From Bacteroidota bacterium (GTDB taxonomy: Bacteria; Bacteroidota; Bacteroidia; Chitinophagales; Chitinophagaceae), in contig VGMN01000006.1 of NCBI GenBank assembly GCA_016866355.1, positions 40,896 to 104,895 of the forward strand: DNA of 64,000 nucleotides, in the 5' to 3' direction. The first letter of the stretch is position 1. Each line of letters begins with the position of its first letter. A program made the position numbers and the translations under genes. The notes beneath the pieces are model-generated. The model worked only from the letters and a program-made list of their open reading frames with translations, was not told where the DNA came from and did no database searches. Shown here piece after piece: positions 1-9,098 of this stretch.

Positions 1-54
1 AGCAAAGGATTGCATGGTGGAAAGTTAGCAGATTTTTATCAGCTATGTATCAGT

Positions 55-2034
55 TCACTTTGATTTTTCAGCTGCTAAGACCCACTCAAAATCCAATTGG
101 CGTTTTGTAAGATTTGCAGCCACTACTTTTATCCAAAGCTTATCCCCCATCCTAAATTTTCTTCCACTTCGTAGGCCTACTAAAGAATAATCCGATTCAA
201 TGTGTCTAAAATCATCATACTCACTCAGCGAATTTAGGTGAACAAGCCCTTCACACTTGTGTTCAACAGTTTCCACCCAAAATCCAAAGTGTGCAACGCC
301 ACTAATAACCCCCTCAAATTCTTCACCTAAAAAATTCTGCATGTATTGCACTTGCTTGTATTTATTAGCAGCCCTTTCCGCCTCCATTGCGGCTCGCTCA
401 CGATCGCTAGTGTGTTTACACTTTTCTTCCATTTTTTTATCCATTTTCGGCTTATCGGATAATAGAGAATACAAAATGCGATGTACCAAAATATCCGGAT
501 AACGACGGATCGGAGAAGTAAAATGACAATAGTGATCAAACCCAAGTCCATAGTGACCAACATTCTTAGTTGTGTATCTTGCTTTTGCCATTGTTCTGAT
601 ACCTAATTGCTCTAGAACATGTTGTTCGGGCTTTCCATTAACAGCTGCTAACAATTTATTGAATGACGCAGCTACAGCTGCAGGTGAAGACTGATCAAAG
701 GCATGTCCAAATTTCCTGGCAAAATTCATAAATGGGATCAATCGCTCCTCGTCTGGATCATCATGAATTCTAAAGGGGAAAGGAATGGGTTTTCCATCTA
801 GTGGAGAGGTGGCGATTTTTTCCGCAACTATCCGGTTGGCTAGCAGCATAAACTCTTCAATTAATTGATGAGATTCTTTACTCTCCTTGATCATGATTCC
901 CACGGGATCTCCGGCTTCATTGAGCTTGAATCGCACCTCTTGTGAAGAAAAATTTATAGCCCCATTACTTATACGTAATGTTCTCATTTGTTGAGCAAAC
1001 ACATGTAATTGGAGCAACTCTTTATTATATAACCCTTCTTTTTCTTCTAGAATAGCTTGCACCTCCTCGTAGGTAAATCGATGACAAGAATGTATCACCG
1101 TTTTTCCCATCCATTTCTTTACCAATTGTCCACTTTGATTTATCTCAGTAATAACGGAAAATGTTAATTTATCTTCATGCGGACGAAGCGAGCACAAAAC
1201 ATTTGAAATATTTTCAGGCAGCATGGGGTTTACTCGATCAGGTAAATAGACTGAAGTGCCACGTGCGTAAGATTCTTGGTCTAGATCCCCTCCCTCTTCG
1301 ATATAATGACTAACATCTGCAATATGTATCCCAATTTCGTAGTTGCCTGATGGAAGTAGCTGAAAAGACAAGGCATCATCAAAATCTTTAGCATCAAGTG
1401 GGTCAATAGTAAACGTGCAAATACCTCTCAAATCTCTCCGTATCGTTGCTTCTTGGGAGGAGATAGCTGCTGAAATACGCAACGATTCCTCCACCGCTTG
1501 GTCTGAAAATTGTAGTGAGAAACCAGCCTCTAGCAAAATATCCTTCATAGCGACATCATGAAGTTGTTCCGGTGCTAAAATGGTTACGACTTTGGCTTGT
1601 GGCCTTTTATCATGAGCTGTAGACCAGTTAGTCACCCGTGCCAAAACTCGTTCGCCATGCTTTGCCCCTTTTAAATCAGTATGGTGAATAAAAAAATCTG
1701 GCATAGGCTTATCCGTTTCTACAACCAGAAAAGCAAAACCTTTTCCTATTTGAATTAGACCAATAAACTCTTCACGTTTCCTTTTCAAAACAGATTTCAC
1801 AATACCTTTCATCCGATTACCAGCAGGCTTACGTTCACGAATGGCAACAGCTACCAGATCACCGTGAAGGGCACTGTTGAAATCTGCAGGTCTTATAAGA
1901 ATGTCGTCTGCCAATCCATCTACAGCCACATACCCCATTCCTGTTCGTGATACATCTAAGGTACCTTTTACGAGAAATGAGGCTGTAGCAGCTCCCCGGC
2001 CCTTCGTTTTCTTTTTTGAATTCTTTCTTCCCAT
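55..2034 (-). CDS. rnr: Ribonuclease R (RNB-family 3'-5' exoribonuclease)
   Basis: Processive hydrolytic exoribonuclease acting on structured RNA in the cytoplasm. About 659 aa. Cold-shock-like OB domains fill the first 200 residues, followed by the RNB catalytic domain with the acidic motif DPLDAKDFDDA near residue 212 and a substrate channel motif YLPDRVNPMLPENISN. An S1 domain lies near the C-terminus (GVISGVAHFGFWVETVEHK). The basic N-terminus (MGRKNSKKKTKGR) is common in this family. A TTG six bases upstream overlaps the lpxK stop codon; I chose the ATG at 2034 as start. It is the last visible gene of the DUF3822-rsmD-lpxK-rnr operon, two bases after lpxK. Confidence 0.95.
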   Translation of the reverse strand: MGRKNSKKKTKGRGAATASFLVKGTLDVSRTGMGYVAVDGLADDILIRPADFNSALHGDLVAVAIRERKPAGNRMKGIVKSVLKRKREEFIGLIQIGKGFAFLVVETDKPMPDFFIHHTDLKGAKHGERVLARVTNWSTAHDKRPQAKVVTILAPEQLHDVAMKDILLEAGFSLQFSDQAVEESLRISAAISSQEATIRRDLRGICTFTIDPLDAKDFDDALSFQLLPSGNYEIGIHIADVSHYIEEGGDLDQESYARGTSVYLPDRVNPMLPENISNVLCSLRPHEDKLTFSVITEINQSGQLVKKWMGKTVIHSCHRFTYEEVQAILEEKEGLYNKELLQLHVFAQQMRTLRISNGAINFSSQEVRFKLNEAGDPVGIMIKESKESHQLIEEFMLLANRIVAEKIATSPLDGKPIPFPFRIHDDPDEERLIPFMNFARKFGHAFDQSSPAAVAASFNKLLAAVNGKPEQHVLEQLGIRTMAKARYTTKNVGHYGLGFDHYCHFTSPIRRYPDILVHRILYSLLSDKPKMDKKMEEKCKHTSDRERAAMEAERAANKYKQVQYMQNFLGEEFEGVISGVAHFGFWVETVEHKCEGLVHLNSLSEYDDFRHIESDYSLVGLRSGRKFRMGDKLWIKVVAANLTKRQLDFEWVLAAEKSK

Positions 2035-2036
2035 AC

Positions 2037-3110
2037 TCAACTACGCTTATAAAAATTTTCAATGAAGTTATTCACAGATTTATCAAACTCCTCTTTTTCA
2101 TTAAACATAAATTCATGACAAACTGGAATAACAAAAAATGGAAGGTCCTGAACAGTCTTTTCAAACTTTTCTAGACGAACAGCATCCTTCTCCGTAGTCA
2201 GCAATATCCCTTTACCAGGAGTGAGTTTATTAAACTCTTGTAGCATTTCTTTTAGGTCATCAGCAGTAAAAATATGGTGATCCCGATACTGTAATTGGCG
2301 ATAATATGAGGTATTATGCTCAACCCATTTTTTTAGAGGTGTTGGATTTGAAATACCAGTGACTAACAGTACTTCAGTGTTAGCGTCAAATTGAATGGGT
2401 TGCTTGGATAGTAGATGATAAGGATCCCCATATGTTAATTTAGTAAAAAAGATTTTTTGCGATGGCAAGGGTTTAAGTTCATAGACTATACTTTTTTTGC
2501 TTTCCAAAGACAGAAATGGATCACACTTAGTTACAACAATTATATCGGCTTCCTTATAACGGCTTTTCAGATCGCGCAAATCTCCAGTAGGTAAATAGAA
2601 ATCACGCGTAAATAAATTAGAATGTTCGGTTAGCAAAATTGTTAGCCCAGCTTGGATAGCACGGTGTTGAAATGCATCATCCAATAAAATAACCTCTGTT
2701 GAAGGGAAATCATGTAGTAATTCGGGTATCGCTAGCAGTCTTTCTTCACCCACGGCAATCGCAACCTTGGGGAATTTCCGATATAGCATAAGAGGTTCAT
2801 CTCCAATCTCAAGTGCTGTCACATCAGGCTTTGCAAAGGCATAACCCCTTGTTCTTCGTCGGTATCCCCTACTTAAAGTAGCAACCTTGTAATTAGTTTG
2901 TAAAAGATTTATAAGATATTCAATTAGCGGAGACTTTCCGGTTCCTCCAACCGCCAAATTGCCCACCGTAATTAACGGCAATCCAAAAGTAGCAGAGCGC
3001 AACCATTTCTTTTGGTAAAGAAATGAACGAAAAAATAGAATAAGCCAAAATAATATAGAAAATGGCAAAAGCAAAAGCCTGAAAGAACGTAAGAAAAAAG
3101 TATAGAACAT
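2037..3110 (-). CDS. lpxK: Tetraacyldisaccharide 4'-kinase (lipid A synthesis)
   Basis: Phosphorylates the 4' position of the lipid A disaccharide precursor at the cytoplasmic face of the inner membrane. 357 aa, usual for the family. An N-terminal hydrophobic anchor (residues about 4-28) precedes the P-loop GNLAVGGTGKSPL near residue 50, then the LSRGYRR motif and ILLDDAFQHR, all standard LpxK landmarks. Starts with ATG at 3110, eight bases after the rsmD stop, and ends two bases before the rnr ATG, so it is co-transcribed with both. It indicates a Gram-negative outer membrane with lipid A. Confidence 0.96.
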   Translation of the reverse strand: MFYTFFLRSFRLLLLPFSILFWLILFFRSFLYQKKWLRSATFGLPLITVGNLAVGGTGKSPLIEYLINLLQTNYKVATLSRGYRRRTRGYAFAKPDVTALEIGDEPLMLYRKFPKVAIAVGEERLLAIPELLHDFPSTEVILLDDAFQHRAIQAGLTILLTEHSNLFTRDFYLPTGDLRDLKSRYKEADIIVVTKCDPFLSLESKKSIVYELKPLPSQKIFFTKLTYGDPYHLLSKQPIQFDANTEVLLVTGISNPTPLKKWVEHNTSYYRQLQYRDHHIFTADDLKEMLQEFNKLTPGKGILLTTEKDAVRLEKFEKTVQDLPFFVIPVCHEFMFNEKEEFDKSVNNFIENFYKRS

Positions 3111-3118
3111 GACTAGCG

Positions 3119-3655
3119 CTAAGGTACGAAGAAGCTAAAAACAGTTGTACCATAGTTACGCTCCCGCTCAAATCCAGGAAATACATGATAATCGTTGCGC
3201 GGAGTATGTTCTAAGACAAAAAGCCCGCCTGGCGAAATAAGGCCCTTACTGATAATAATACGAGGTAAGTCGTCAATAGTGGTTAGTGCATAAGGAGGCC
3301 CAGCAAAAATAAAATCAAATGTTTGCGTACAATTCTCCAGAAATTGAAATACATCTTGCTTCACTACTGTGGCATTTTGAATTTGAAAAGTAGCTAGCGT
3401 TTTTTTTATAAACTGAACTTGTTGTAAATCCTTCTCCACCAATGTCAATTGTGGAGCACCTCTGGAAGCAAGCTCATAGCTAATGCTGCCTGTACCAGCA
3501 AATAAGTCAAGTGTATGAATAGTAGAAAAATCTAGACGATGCTGTACTATATTAAAAAGTCCCTCTTTGGAAATGTCAGTGGTAGGACGGGTATGCGGCA
3601 TATGCGTGGGCGGCATAAATCTCCTTCCTCCCAATCGTCCACTTATGATACGCAT
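3119..3655 (-). CDS. rsmD: 16S rRNA (guanine(966)-N2)-methyltransferase, RsmD-like
   Basis: SAM-dependent methyltransferase expected to modify G966 of 16S rRNA. 178 aa, slightly short. It opens with the RsmD signature MRIISGRLGGRRF, has the SAM-binding loop DLFAGTGSISYELASRGA near residue 50, and the family's RPTTDISKEGLFNI segment. Motif IV, normally (D/N)PP(Y/F), reads FDFIFAGPPYAL here: glycine replaces the acidic or amide residue that contacts the target base. The upstream DUF3822 gene overlaps it by 13 bases. Family assignment is strong; whether activity is normal is uncertain because of that substitution. Confidence 0.88.
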   Translation of the reverse strand: MRIISGRLGGRRFMPPTHMPHTRPTTDISKEGLFNIVQHRLDFSTIHTLDLFAGTGSISYELASRGAPQLTLVEKDLQQVQFIKKTLATFQIQNATVVKQDVFQFLENCTQTFDFIFAGPPYALTTIDDLPRIIISKGLISPGGLFVLEHTPRNDYHVFPGFERERNYGTTVFSFFVP

Positions 3656-4479
3656 AAAGAATGATTACTAAGTAATGCAAAATAGTGAGGAGATGGGGCC
3701 TCCTCGGCAAACTGAATGGCGTTTGCAAAAGGCACTACATGTAAGAAATAATTTGAAAACTCTTCATATAACCTAGAAGACGGGTCAATAAGACCTGCCA
3801 CCAAGATCTGTAAAGAAGTTGTAGAAATATCATGTGCAGCAGCTAATTTCAACAAATAATAAAGGGCATCCATCTCATGTTGATAATCAAAATAGCCATG
3901 AAAAAGCAACCGATCTCCCCTGTATAATACAACAGAAAGCTGCGCAATTCCAATGTGAACAAAAAAACAACCCGCATCATTGTTTGTATGATGCTCTTTT
4001 AGCAGTATCCTGGCTGCGTGAAAATAGTTGAGATCAGGGAATTGAGATGTTACTTTATTAAACAAATTAACCGGCACAGCATAGCTCAGGTATAGTTGCG
4101 AGGATGCAAAAGATTCGTGTAAAAAAAGCAATTCGGGGTTGTACGGATATGCTACTCTTTGCAATGAATCTAATTTTGAACGATCATACTGTACAATAGG
4201 CATTTGAACCAGTTGAGGGGCATCAAAGCAAACTTGAACACTAAATGAAGGAGTTGAACTTGGTAAACAGTTAGCTAAAAATTCATCTATGAAATCCCCT
4301 GAATTCCAATGGCTAATTTGGTAAAATGCGCCTTTTAGTGCTTTTTGTGAATTGGCATCAATCCACAAATAAGCTGCCAGATGTTGACCAAATAATAGAG
4401 AGAGTGTCAACTTTTCAGCAGTCTGCTGTTCAGATTGGTAGGCAAAAAGAGGAGTCACAATAATAATTGAAGATTGCAA
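3643..4479 (-). CDS. DUF3822 family protein, function unknown
   Basis: About 278 aa, soluble, with no signal peptide or membrane segment. Two long halves each show a beta-rich pattern, and the segment VHIGIAQLSVVLYRGDRLL followed by a DALYYLLK helix resembles actin/PilM-like folds seen in DUF3822 proteins, which usually sit beside rsmD in Bacteroidota. The reading frame opens after a stop at 4486 and has no ATG near its N-terminus. TTG at 4479 is the best start by family alignment, and a GTG eight codons later is an alternative. It overlaps rsmD by 13 bases, implying coupled translation. No biochemical role can be assigned. Confidence 0.75.
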   Translation of the reverse strand: MQSSIIIVTPLFAYQSEQQTAEKLTLSLLFGQHLAAYLWIDANSQKALKGAFYQISHWNSGDFIDEFLANCLPSSTPSFSVQVCFDAPQLVQMPIVQYDRSKLDSLQRVAYPYNPELLFLHESFASSQLYLSYAVPVNLFNKVTSQFPDLNYFHAARILLKEHHTNNDAGCFFVHIGIAQLSVVLYRGDRLLFHGYFDYQHEMDALYYLLKLAAAHDISTTSLQILVAGLIDPSSRLYEEFSNYFLHVVPFANAIQFAEEAPSPHYFALLSNHSLCVS

Positions 4480-4502
4480 TGATACTTAAAATTAAATAAT
4501 TG

Positions 4503-4510
4503 TAGGTTTG
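4503..4510 (+). promoter_or_regulatory. -7 promoter box for MATE gene
   Basis: TAGGTTTG matches the Bacteroidota -7 consensus TAnnTTTG exactly. Only 8 bases separate it from the ATG at 4519, so the predicted transcript would begin at or within a few bases of the start codon. No convincing -33 TTTG was found. Confidence 0.5.
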
Positions 4511-4518
4511 TCGCAAGC

Positions 4519-5880
4519 ATGCAACCTACATCATCTCCCTCCCTTCAAGTCGAGGTAAGTAATAAAGCCATTATAAAAATGGCTCTCCCCATCAGCCTGG
4601 CTATTCTAATCCCCCAATTAAACTTTGTTATCAATAATATATTTCTTGGCCATTTTGCTGCTGATGCTGCCGCATTAGCAGTAGCAGGCATAACGGGGGT
4701 CTATTATTTAATTTTTGCAGCTATTGGTTATGGGTTAAACAATGGGCTACAGACCTTGATTGCACGACGAGCCGGCGAAAACAAACCTGATGAGATTGGT
4801 AAGCTCTTCAGTCAAGGTATTATTATTGGACTATTACTTGCCATAACAGGAATAGTACTCACTTACACCCTCACCCCAATACTTTTTGGAATTATCATTA
4901 AAGATCCAATCATCTTAGAAAAAGCAATTACTTTTTTACAAATAAGAATATGGGGACTGCCTTTTCTGTATGTCTATCAACTTAGAAACGCGCTTCTTGT
5001 CGGCACTAACCAATCTCGCTATTTAGTAGCTGGCACCATAGCGGAAGCCAGCTCAAATGTATTATTGGATTATCTTCTCATTTTTGGTTTTGGCGTCATT
5101 TCCCCGCTTGGATTCAATGGAGCGGCCATTGCGTCGATTCTATCTGAAGCAATTGGAATGTTTGTCATCTTTTGGGTAATTAGTCGAAAAGGAATCACAA
5201 AACAATTTAGTCTTTTTACCAAACTCTATTGGAATGCTGAAGCACAACGTTCCATTCTCACCGTATCCGCTCCATTGATGTTTCAACATGCCATTAGCAT
5301 TATTAGCTGGCAATATTTTTTCTTACTAGTCGAGCATCAAGGTAGTATGGCACTGAAAGTTTCAAATGTGATGCGAAATATTTTTGGAGTATTTGGTTGT
5401 TTTTGTTGGGCTTTTGCAGCTACCGCAAATTCAATGGTTAGCAATATAATTGGACAGGGTCGTCAGGAAGAAGCAATTGGATTAATCAAAAAGATTATAC
5501 GGCTTAGTTTTTCAACTGTGCTAGTGGTAGTACTTTTTATCAACCTTTTTCCCAGTGTATTTCTTTCGCTTTTTGGACAGGGCCCTCTTTTTGTAGCTGA
5601 GGCCATTCCAGTACTTCGAGTAGTAACTACAGCCTTATTACTATCATGCATAGCAACCGTTTTGCTGAACACCGTAACCGCTTCCGGCAACACTAGAATA
5701 ACTTTCCTTATAGAAGTGGGTGCCATTGTTAACTACTGTATCTATATTTATCTTACACTGGAGTATTTTCAGCTCTCATTATCGGTGGGTTGGATGAGTG
5801 AATGGATCTACTGGCTCTCATTGCTAATCCCCTCCTTGCTTTATTTGCGTAGTAATCGGTGGAAAGGAAAGAAAATTTAA
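4519..5880 (+). CDS. MATE-family multidrug/organic cation efflux transporter (DinF-like)
   Basis: Integral inner-membrane antiporter of 453 aa with about 12 hydrophobic segments arranged as two six-helix halves, typical of MATE. The first half contains the hallmark PISLAILIPQLNFVINNIFLGH; the second half repeats the pattern with APLMFQHAISIISWQYFF. The Asn/Asp-poor helix content and FAATANSMVSNIIGQG in the second half suit the DinF branch. The substrate cannot be read from sequence. It is the only plus-strand gene in the first 16 kb, and its stop codon shares the tetranucleotide TTAA with the convergent folB stop. Confidence 0.88.
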   Translation: MQPTSSPSLQVEVSNKAIIKMALPISLAILIPQLNFVINNIFLGHFAADAAALAVAGITGVYYLIFAAIGYGLNNGLQTLIARRAGENKPDEIGKLFSQGIIIGLLLAITGIVLTYTLTPILFGIIIKDPIILEKAITFLQIRIWGLPFLYVYQLRNALLVGTNQSRYLVAGTIAEASSNVLLDYLLIFGFGVISPLGFNGAAIASILSEAIGMFVIFWVISRKGITKQFSLFTKLYWNAEAQRSILTVSAPLMFQHAISIISWQYFFLLVEHQGSMALKVSNVMRNIFGVFGCFCWAFAATANSMVSNIIGQGRQEEAIGLIKKIIRLSFSTVLVVVLFINLFPSVFLSLFGQGPLFVAEAIPVLRVVTTALLLSCIATVLLNTVTASGNTRITFLIEVGAIVNYCIYIYLTLEYFQLSLSVGWMSEWIYWLSLLIPSLLYLRSNRWKGKKI

Positions 5881-6251
5881 CCTTCCCAACTATACTGAAC
5901 GGCCGTGTTTCCCTGAAAGCCGGGTATAGGCGGATTCAGTTTTGTCAATTTTATTTCAATGAAATTGACTTGTGAAAATGTATGCCGTATCAAATCTACA
6001 ATATCAATTACCACTGTTTCCAGCAATGGAGTTTCGATAGCCATCCTATTTTTTACAAGTGTATAGAGACTGACATAGTCAACTGTTTGTTGCAATTCAT
6101 TAAAAGCATTTGTGACATCAGTTTGTATTGGATAAGCCACAGTAAGGTCTACAACAAATTGCCCCCCCGTCTTTGATTCTACGGGATAGAACCCATGCTT
6201 CGCATAAAACAATACCTGCTCAAGCTTTACCTGCATTACACTTTTTTCCAT
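5877..6251 (-). CDS. folB: Dihydroneopterin aldolase
   Basis: Converts 7,8-dihydroneopterin to 6-hydroxymethyl-dihydropterin and glycolaldehyde in folate synthesis. 124 aa, the normal size. Diagnostic parts are VLFYAKHGFYPVESKTGGQF at the N-terminus, which contains the substrate-binding Glu, and IEIKLTKLNPPIPG near the C-terminus with the catalytic Lys. Starts at ATG 6251, with a second in-frame ATG at 6236 as an alternative. It follows trxB by nine bases and probably shares its transcript. Its last four bases overlap the convergent MATE gene. Confidence 0.92.
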   Translation of the reverse strand: MEKSVMQVKLEQVLFYAKHGFYPVESKTGGQFVVDLTVAYPIQTDVTNAFNELQQTVDYVSLYTLVKNRMAIETPLLETVVIDIVDLIRHTFSQVNFIEIKLTKLNPPIPGFQGNTAVQYSWEG

Positions 6252-6260
6252 GAGACTGTT

Positions 6261-7202
6261 TTAATGTACAGCTAAGGCACTTAAATAACGTTCTGCATCC
6301 AAGGCGGCCATACACCCACTACCTGCAGCAGTTACAGCTTGTCTATAAGTTTTATCCTGTACATCACCTGCGGCAAAAACACCGGGTATATTAGTACGGC
6401 TGGTGCCGGGAGTAGTTAAAATATAACCGGTATTATCCATAGTAATCCAATCATTAAAAATGGCTGAATTAGGAGAGTGTCCAATGGCAACAAAAAATGC
6501 ACTTACAGAAATTTCCGTTTTCTCGCTTGTTTTATTATTGAAGAGACGGACACCTTCCACTTTTGCATCCCCCAGAATTTCTTCTGTTTCCGAATTCCAG
6601 TGAATGGTAATATTAGGTGTACTGATTACACGCGCCTGCATCACTTTGCTGGCGCGCATTTCTCCACGTCTGACTATCATATGAACTTGCGCACAGATTT
6701 TAGAAAGATATAAAGCTTCCTCTGCAGCGGTATCTCCGGCACCTACTATGGCTACCACTTTACCCTTGAAAAAGAAACCATCACAAACTGCACAGGCGCT
6801 AACTCCAAATCCATTTAACCGTTGTTCACTTTCTAATCCCAACCACTTTGCGGATGCTCCCGTAGAAATGATTACAGTATGAGCCGCTATCCATTTATCC
6901 TCATCAATTTGCACTTTGTGAATGGGGCCAGTAAAATCAACTTTTGTAGCTAACCCATAGCGAATATCAGCACCCATGCGGGCAGCTTGTTTCTCGAAAC
7001 CTACCATCATTTCAGGTCCTTGTATCCCGTCAGGATATCCCGGATAATTTTCTACTTCAGTGGTAATGGTTAGCTGGCCACCTGGTTGCAATCCTTGATA
7101 AAGGACAGGCTTTAAACCTGCGCGGCTAGCATAAATAGCTGCCGTATATCCAGCAGGTCCTGAACCAATAATCAGGCATTGAACTGTTTCGATCGTTTCC
7201 AT
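6261..7202 (-). CDS. trxB: Thioredoxin-disulfide reductase
   Basis: FAD- and NADPH-dependent flavoenzyme that reduces thioredoxin in the cytoplasm. 313 aa. The FAD-binding GSGPAGYTAAIYASRAGL lies at residues 13-30, the redox-active disulfide is CAVCDGFFFKGK near residue 137, the NADPH motif is GAGDTAAEEA, and the C-terminal FAD motif is GVFAAGDVQDKTYRQA. All catalytic residues are present. It sits upstream of folB on the same strand and 65 bases downstream of the DUF4249 gene. Confidence 0.96.
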   Translation of the reverse strand: METIETVQCLIIGSGPAGYTAAIYASRAGLKPVLYQGLQPGGQLTITTEVENYPGYPDGIQGPEMMVGFEKQAARMGADIRYGLATKVDFTGPIHKVQIDEDKWIAAHTVIISTGASAKWLGLESEQRLNGFGVSACAVCDGFFFKGKVVAIVGAGDTAAEEALYLSKICAQVHMIVRRGEMRASKVMQARVISTPNITIHWNSETEEILGDAKVEGVRLFNNKTSEKTEISVSAFFVAIGHSPNSAIFNDWITMDNTGYILTTPGTSRTNIPGVFAAGDVQDKTYRQAVTAAGSGCMAALDAERYLSALAVH

Positions 7203-7267
7203 GTTAGTTTAATTAAAAAACCTAATGGCGCTAAATTACACGGAAAGACGGAAATAGAATTGAGATA

Positions 7268-8149
7268 TTAGCGAGGAATTAAAAGTCTTCGATACTGAAC
7301 TGCATATCCGCCAAAATAACCCAGGGCCCCATTAGAAATTGTAGAAAGCACACGCGTGGGGGAAGAGAATGGGTTTCCTATACTTGCGAAATTGAATTCA
7401 GTAGTTCGCCAAAAATCATAAGTGGCTTTATCAATAGCGCAGAGTTTGAAATGCACCGTATCACCTCTATCAAACAAGCTGTACCCCTCCTCTAGTTGTC
7501 CGGTCCTGAATACCCCTCTTTCAACTTGTACTTCATAGGAAGTACCGTCTATGACCTGGTCATCAAATACAGAATTTAATCCCGGCAAAAAGGGGCCACT
7601 ATTCTGCTTAGTGAAGTATCGGATATAATCCCCAAATCCAGGTCTATCCTTGGCACGAACATACACAGCAGCTTTACCAGGAGGGTTGCCAGGTGGAGGA
7701 ATTTTCCAAAAAATAGAATCAATAGTACGAGTTGTATCAGGTATGGTTGTAGTGGCAGTATACGCTACCCCTTTCCATCGAATTTGCAAAGTATAATTGC
7801 CTCTTAAAACACCTCGAAGCGCAGGCTCTTGAGCAATCGAGTCAACTGTATAATAGAAACCGATTAAACCAGTGGACGCATTGTTAGCAAATCCCCTAAG
7901 TGGAAATCGCCTACCAGAAAATTCAATTGAAACCTCCGCATCCTTAACAAGACTTGCATTTAGTATTGGCAGGCTTACAGTTGAGTAGTAGGCAAGACTT
8001 GATGTGAGAAAAACAATGGGAGGCTCACCATTTTCTATGAAGGCCTCAACCACTAATTTAGGAGTAGGCTGATCCAGTTGAAAAGTGATTTCTCTTTCGC
8101 AAGAAATACATAGAAAAGAAATCAACAACCCTATGAATGAAAAGCGCAT
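7268..8149 (-). CDS. DUF4249 domain lipoprotein
   Basis: 293 aa, predicted outer-membrane or periplasmic lipoprotein: a hydrophobic leader ends in the lipobox LCISC with the lipid-carrying Cys at residue 17. The mature protein opens with the DUF4249 hallmark CEREITFQLD followed by LVVEAFIENGEPPIVFLT and ends in the family's conserved YGGYAVQYRRL. DUF4249 proteins usually sit beside a TonB-dependent receptor, but none is visible here. It starts 14 bases after the sigma factor gene on the same strand, so it may be read through from rpoD. Substrate and partner unknown. Confidence 0.85.
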   Translation of the reverse strand: MRFSFIGLLISFLCISCEREITFQLDQPTPKLVVEAFIENGEPPIVFLTSSLAYYSTVSLPILNASLVKDAEVSIEFSGRRFPLRGFANNASTGLIGFYYTVDSIAQEPALRGVLRGNYTLQIRWKGVAYTATTTIPDTTRTIDSIFWKIPPPGNPPGKAAVYVRAKDRPGFGDYIRYFTKQNSGPFLPGLNSVFDDQVIDGTSYEVQVERGVFRTGQLEEGYSLFDRGDTVHFKLCAIDKATYDFWRTTEFNFASIGNPFSSPTRVLSTISNGALGYFGGYAVQYRRLLIPR

Positions 8150-8163
8150 TGAATTGAATTGAC

Positions 8164-9039
8164 TTAACCCAAATAAGCTTTTAGTGCACTACTGTAACGA
8201 GCTTTTTGTAAACGCTTAATTGCTCTTTCTTTGATTTGACGAATACGCTCCTTTGTTAAATCGTATTTTTGTCCAATTTGCTCTATAGTCACCCCATTTT
8301 CACCATCTAAACCAAAATAGGCATTTACAATCTCCGCTTCACGAGGAGATAGCGATTTTAAAACGCGACGAATTTCATTTCTTAAAGAGTCCTTCATCAC
8401 CTCGTCGTCAGTATCATCACCTCCCTCTAATAAATCACCCATAGCTACATCTTCAGCTTCATGAACAGGAGCATCTAAAGATGTATGTCTGGTATTACTT
8501 TGGAAAATATTATTAATCTCTGTCTCACTCATTTCTAACAACTCCGCTAACTCCTCTGTTGAGGGCTCCCGCTCATGCTCTTGTTCAAAAGCCATATAGG
8601 CTTTGTTAGCTTTATTGTATGTGCCAATTTTATTTTGTGGTAACCTCACTAGACGACCTTGCTCAGCCAATGCTTGCAAAATAGACTGACGTATCCACCA
8701 TACTGCGTAAGAAATAAATTTAAACCCTTTTGTTTCATCAAAACGCTGCGCTGCTTTAATTAAACCCAAGTTTCCTTCATTGATAAGATCACTCAAAGAA
8801 AGTCCTTGGTGTTGGTATTGTTTTGCAACCGAAACCACAAATCGTAAGTTTGCCTGCACCAACTTATCCAACGCACGCTGCGAGTCAATAGGATTTCTAT
8901 TGAACATTTTGATCCGTTGTGCAAGCGTTGTTTCCTCTTCAGGAGTGATCATCGAAATCTTGGAAATTTCCTGCAGGTACTTTTCTACTGCTTGTGAATC
9001 TCTGTTAGTAATTTGGGTAGCAATCTTTAGCTGCCGCAT
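8164..9039 (-). CDS. rpoD: Primary sigma factor (RpoD/SigA, Bacteroidota type)
   Basis: Principal sigma factor directing RNA polymerase to housekeeping promoters. 291 aa, the compact Bacteroidota form without region 1.1. Region 1.2 is near residues 15-45 (AVEKYLQEISKISMITPEEE), region 2 has ANLRFVVSVAKQYQHQGLSL and KFISYAVWWIRQSILQALAE, region 3 carries RLPQNKIGTYNKA, and region 4.2 ends with LTKERIRQIKERAIKRLQKA. This is the subunit expected to read the TAnnTTTG boxes listed elsewhere in the window. A matching box lies 59 bases upstream of its own ATG, suggesting autoregulation by ordinary housekeeping transcription. Confidence 0.97.
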   Translation of the reverse strand: MRQLKIATQITNRDSQAVEKYLQEISKISMITPEEETTLAQRIKMFNRNPIDSQRALDKLVQANLRFVVSVAKQYQHQGLSLSDLINEGNLGLIKAAQRFDETKGFKFISYAVWWIRQSILQALAEQGRLVRLPQNKIGTYNKANKAYMAFEQEHEREPSTEELAELLEMSETEINNIFQSNTRHTSLDAPVHEAEDVAMGDLLEGGDDTDDEVMKDSLRNEIRRVLKSLSPREAEIVNAYFGLDGENGVTIEQIGQKYDLTKERIRQIKERAIKRLQKARYSSALKAYLG

Positions 9040-9098
9040 GTACTTGAAAATTTAAAGGTGGCGGGCGAATAGGGCGAAAAATCTCTTTCGAACGTGTG

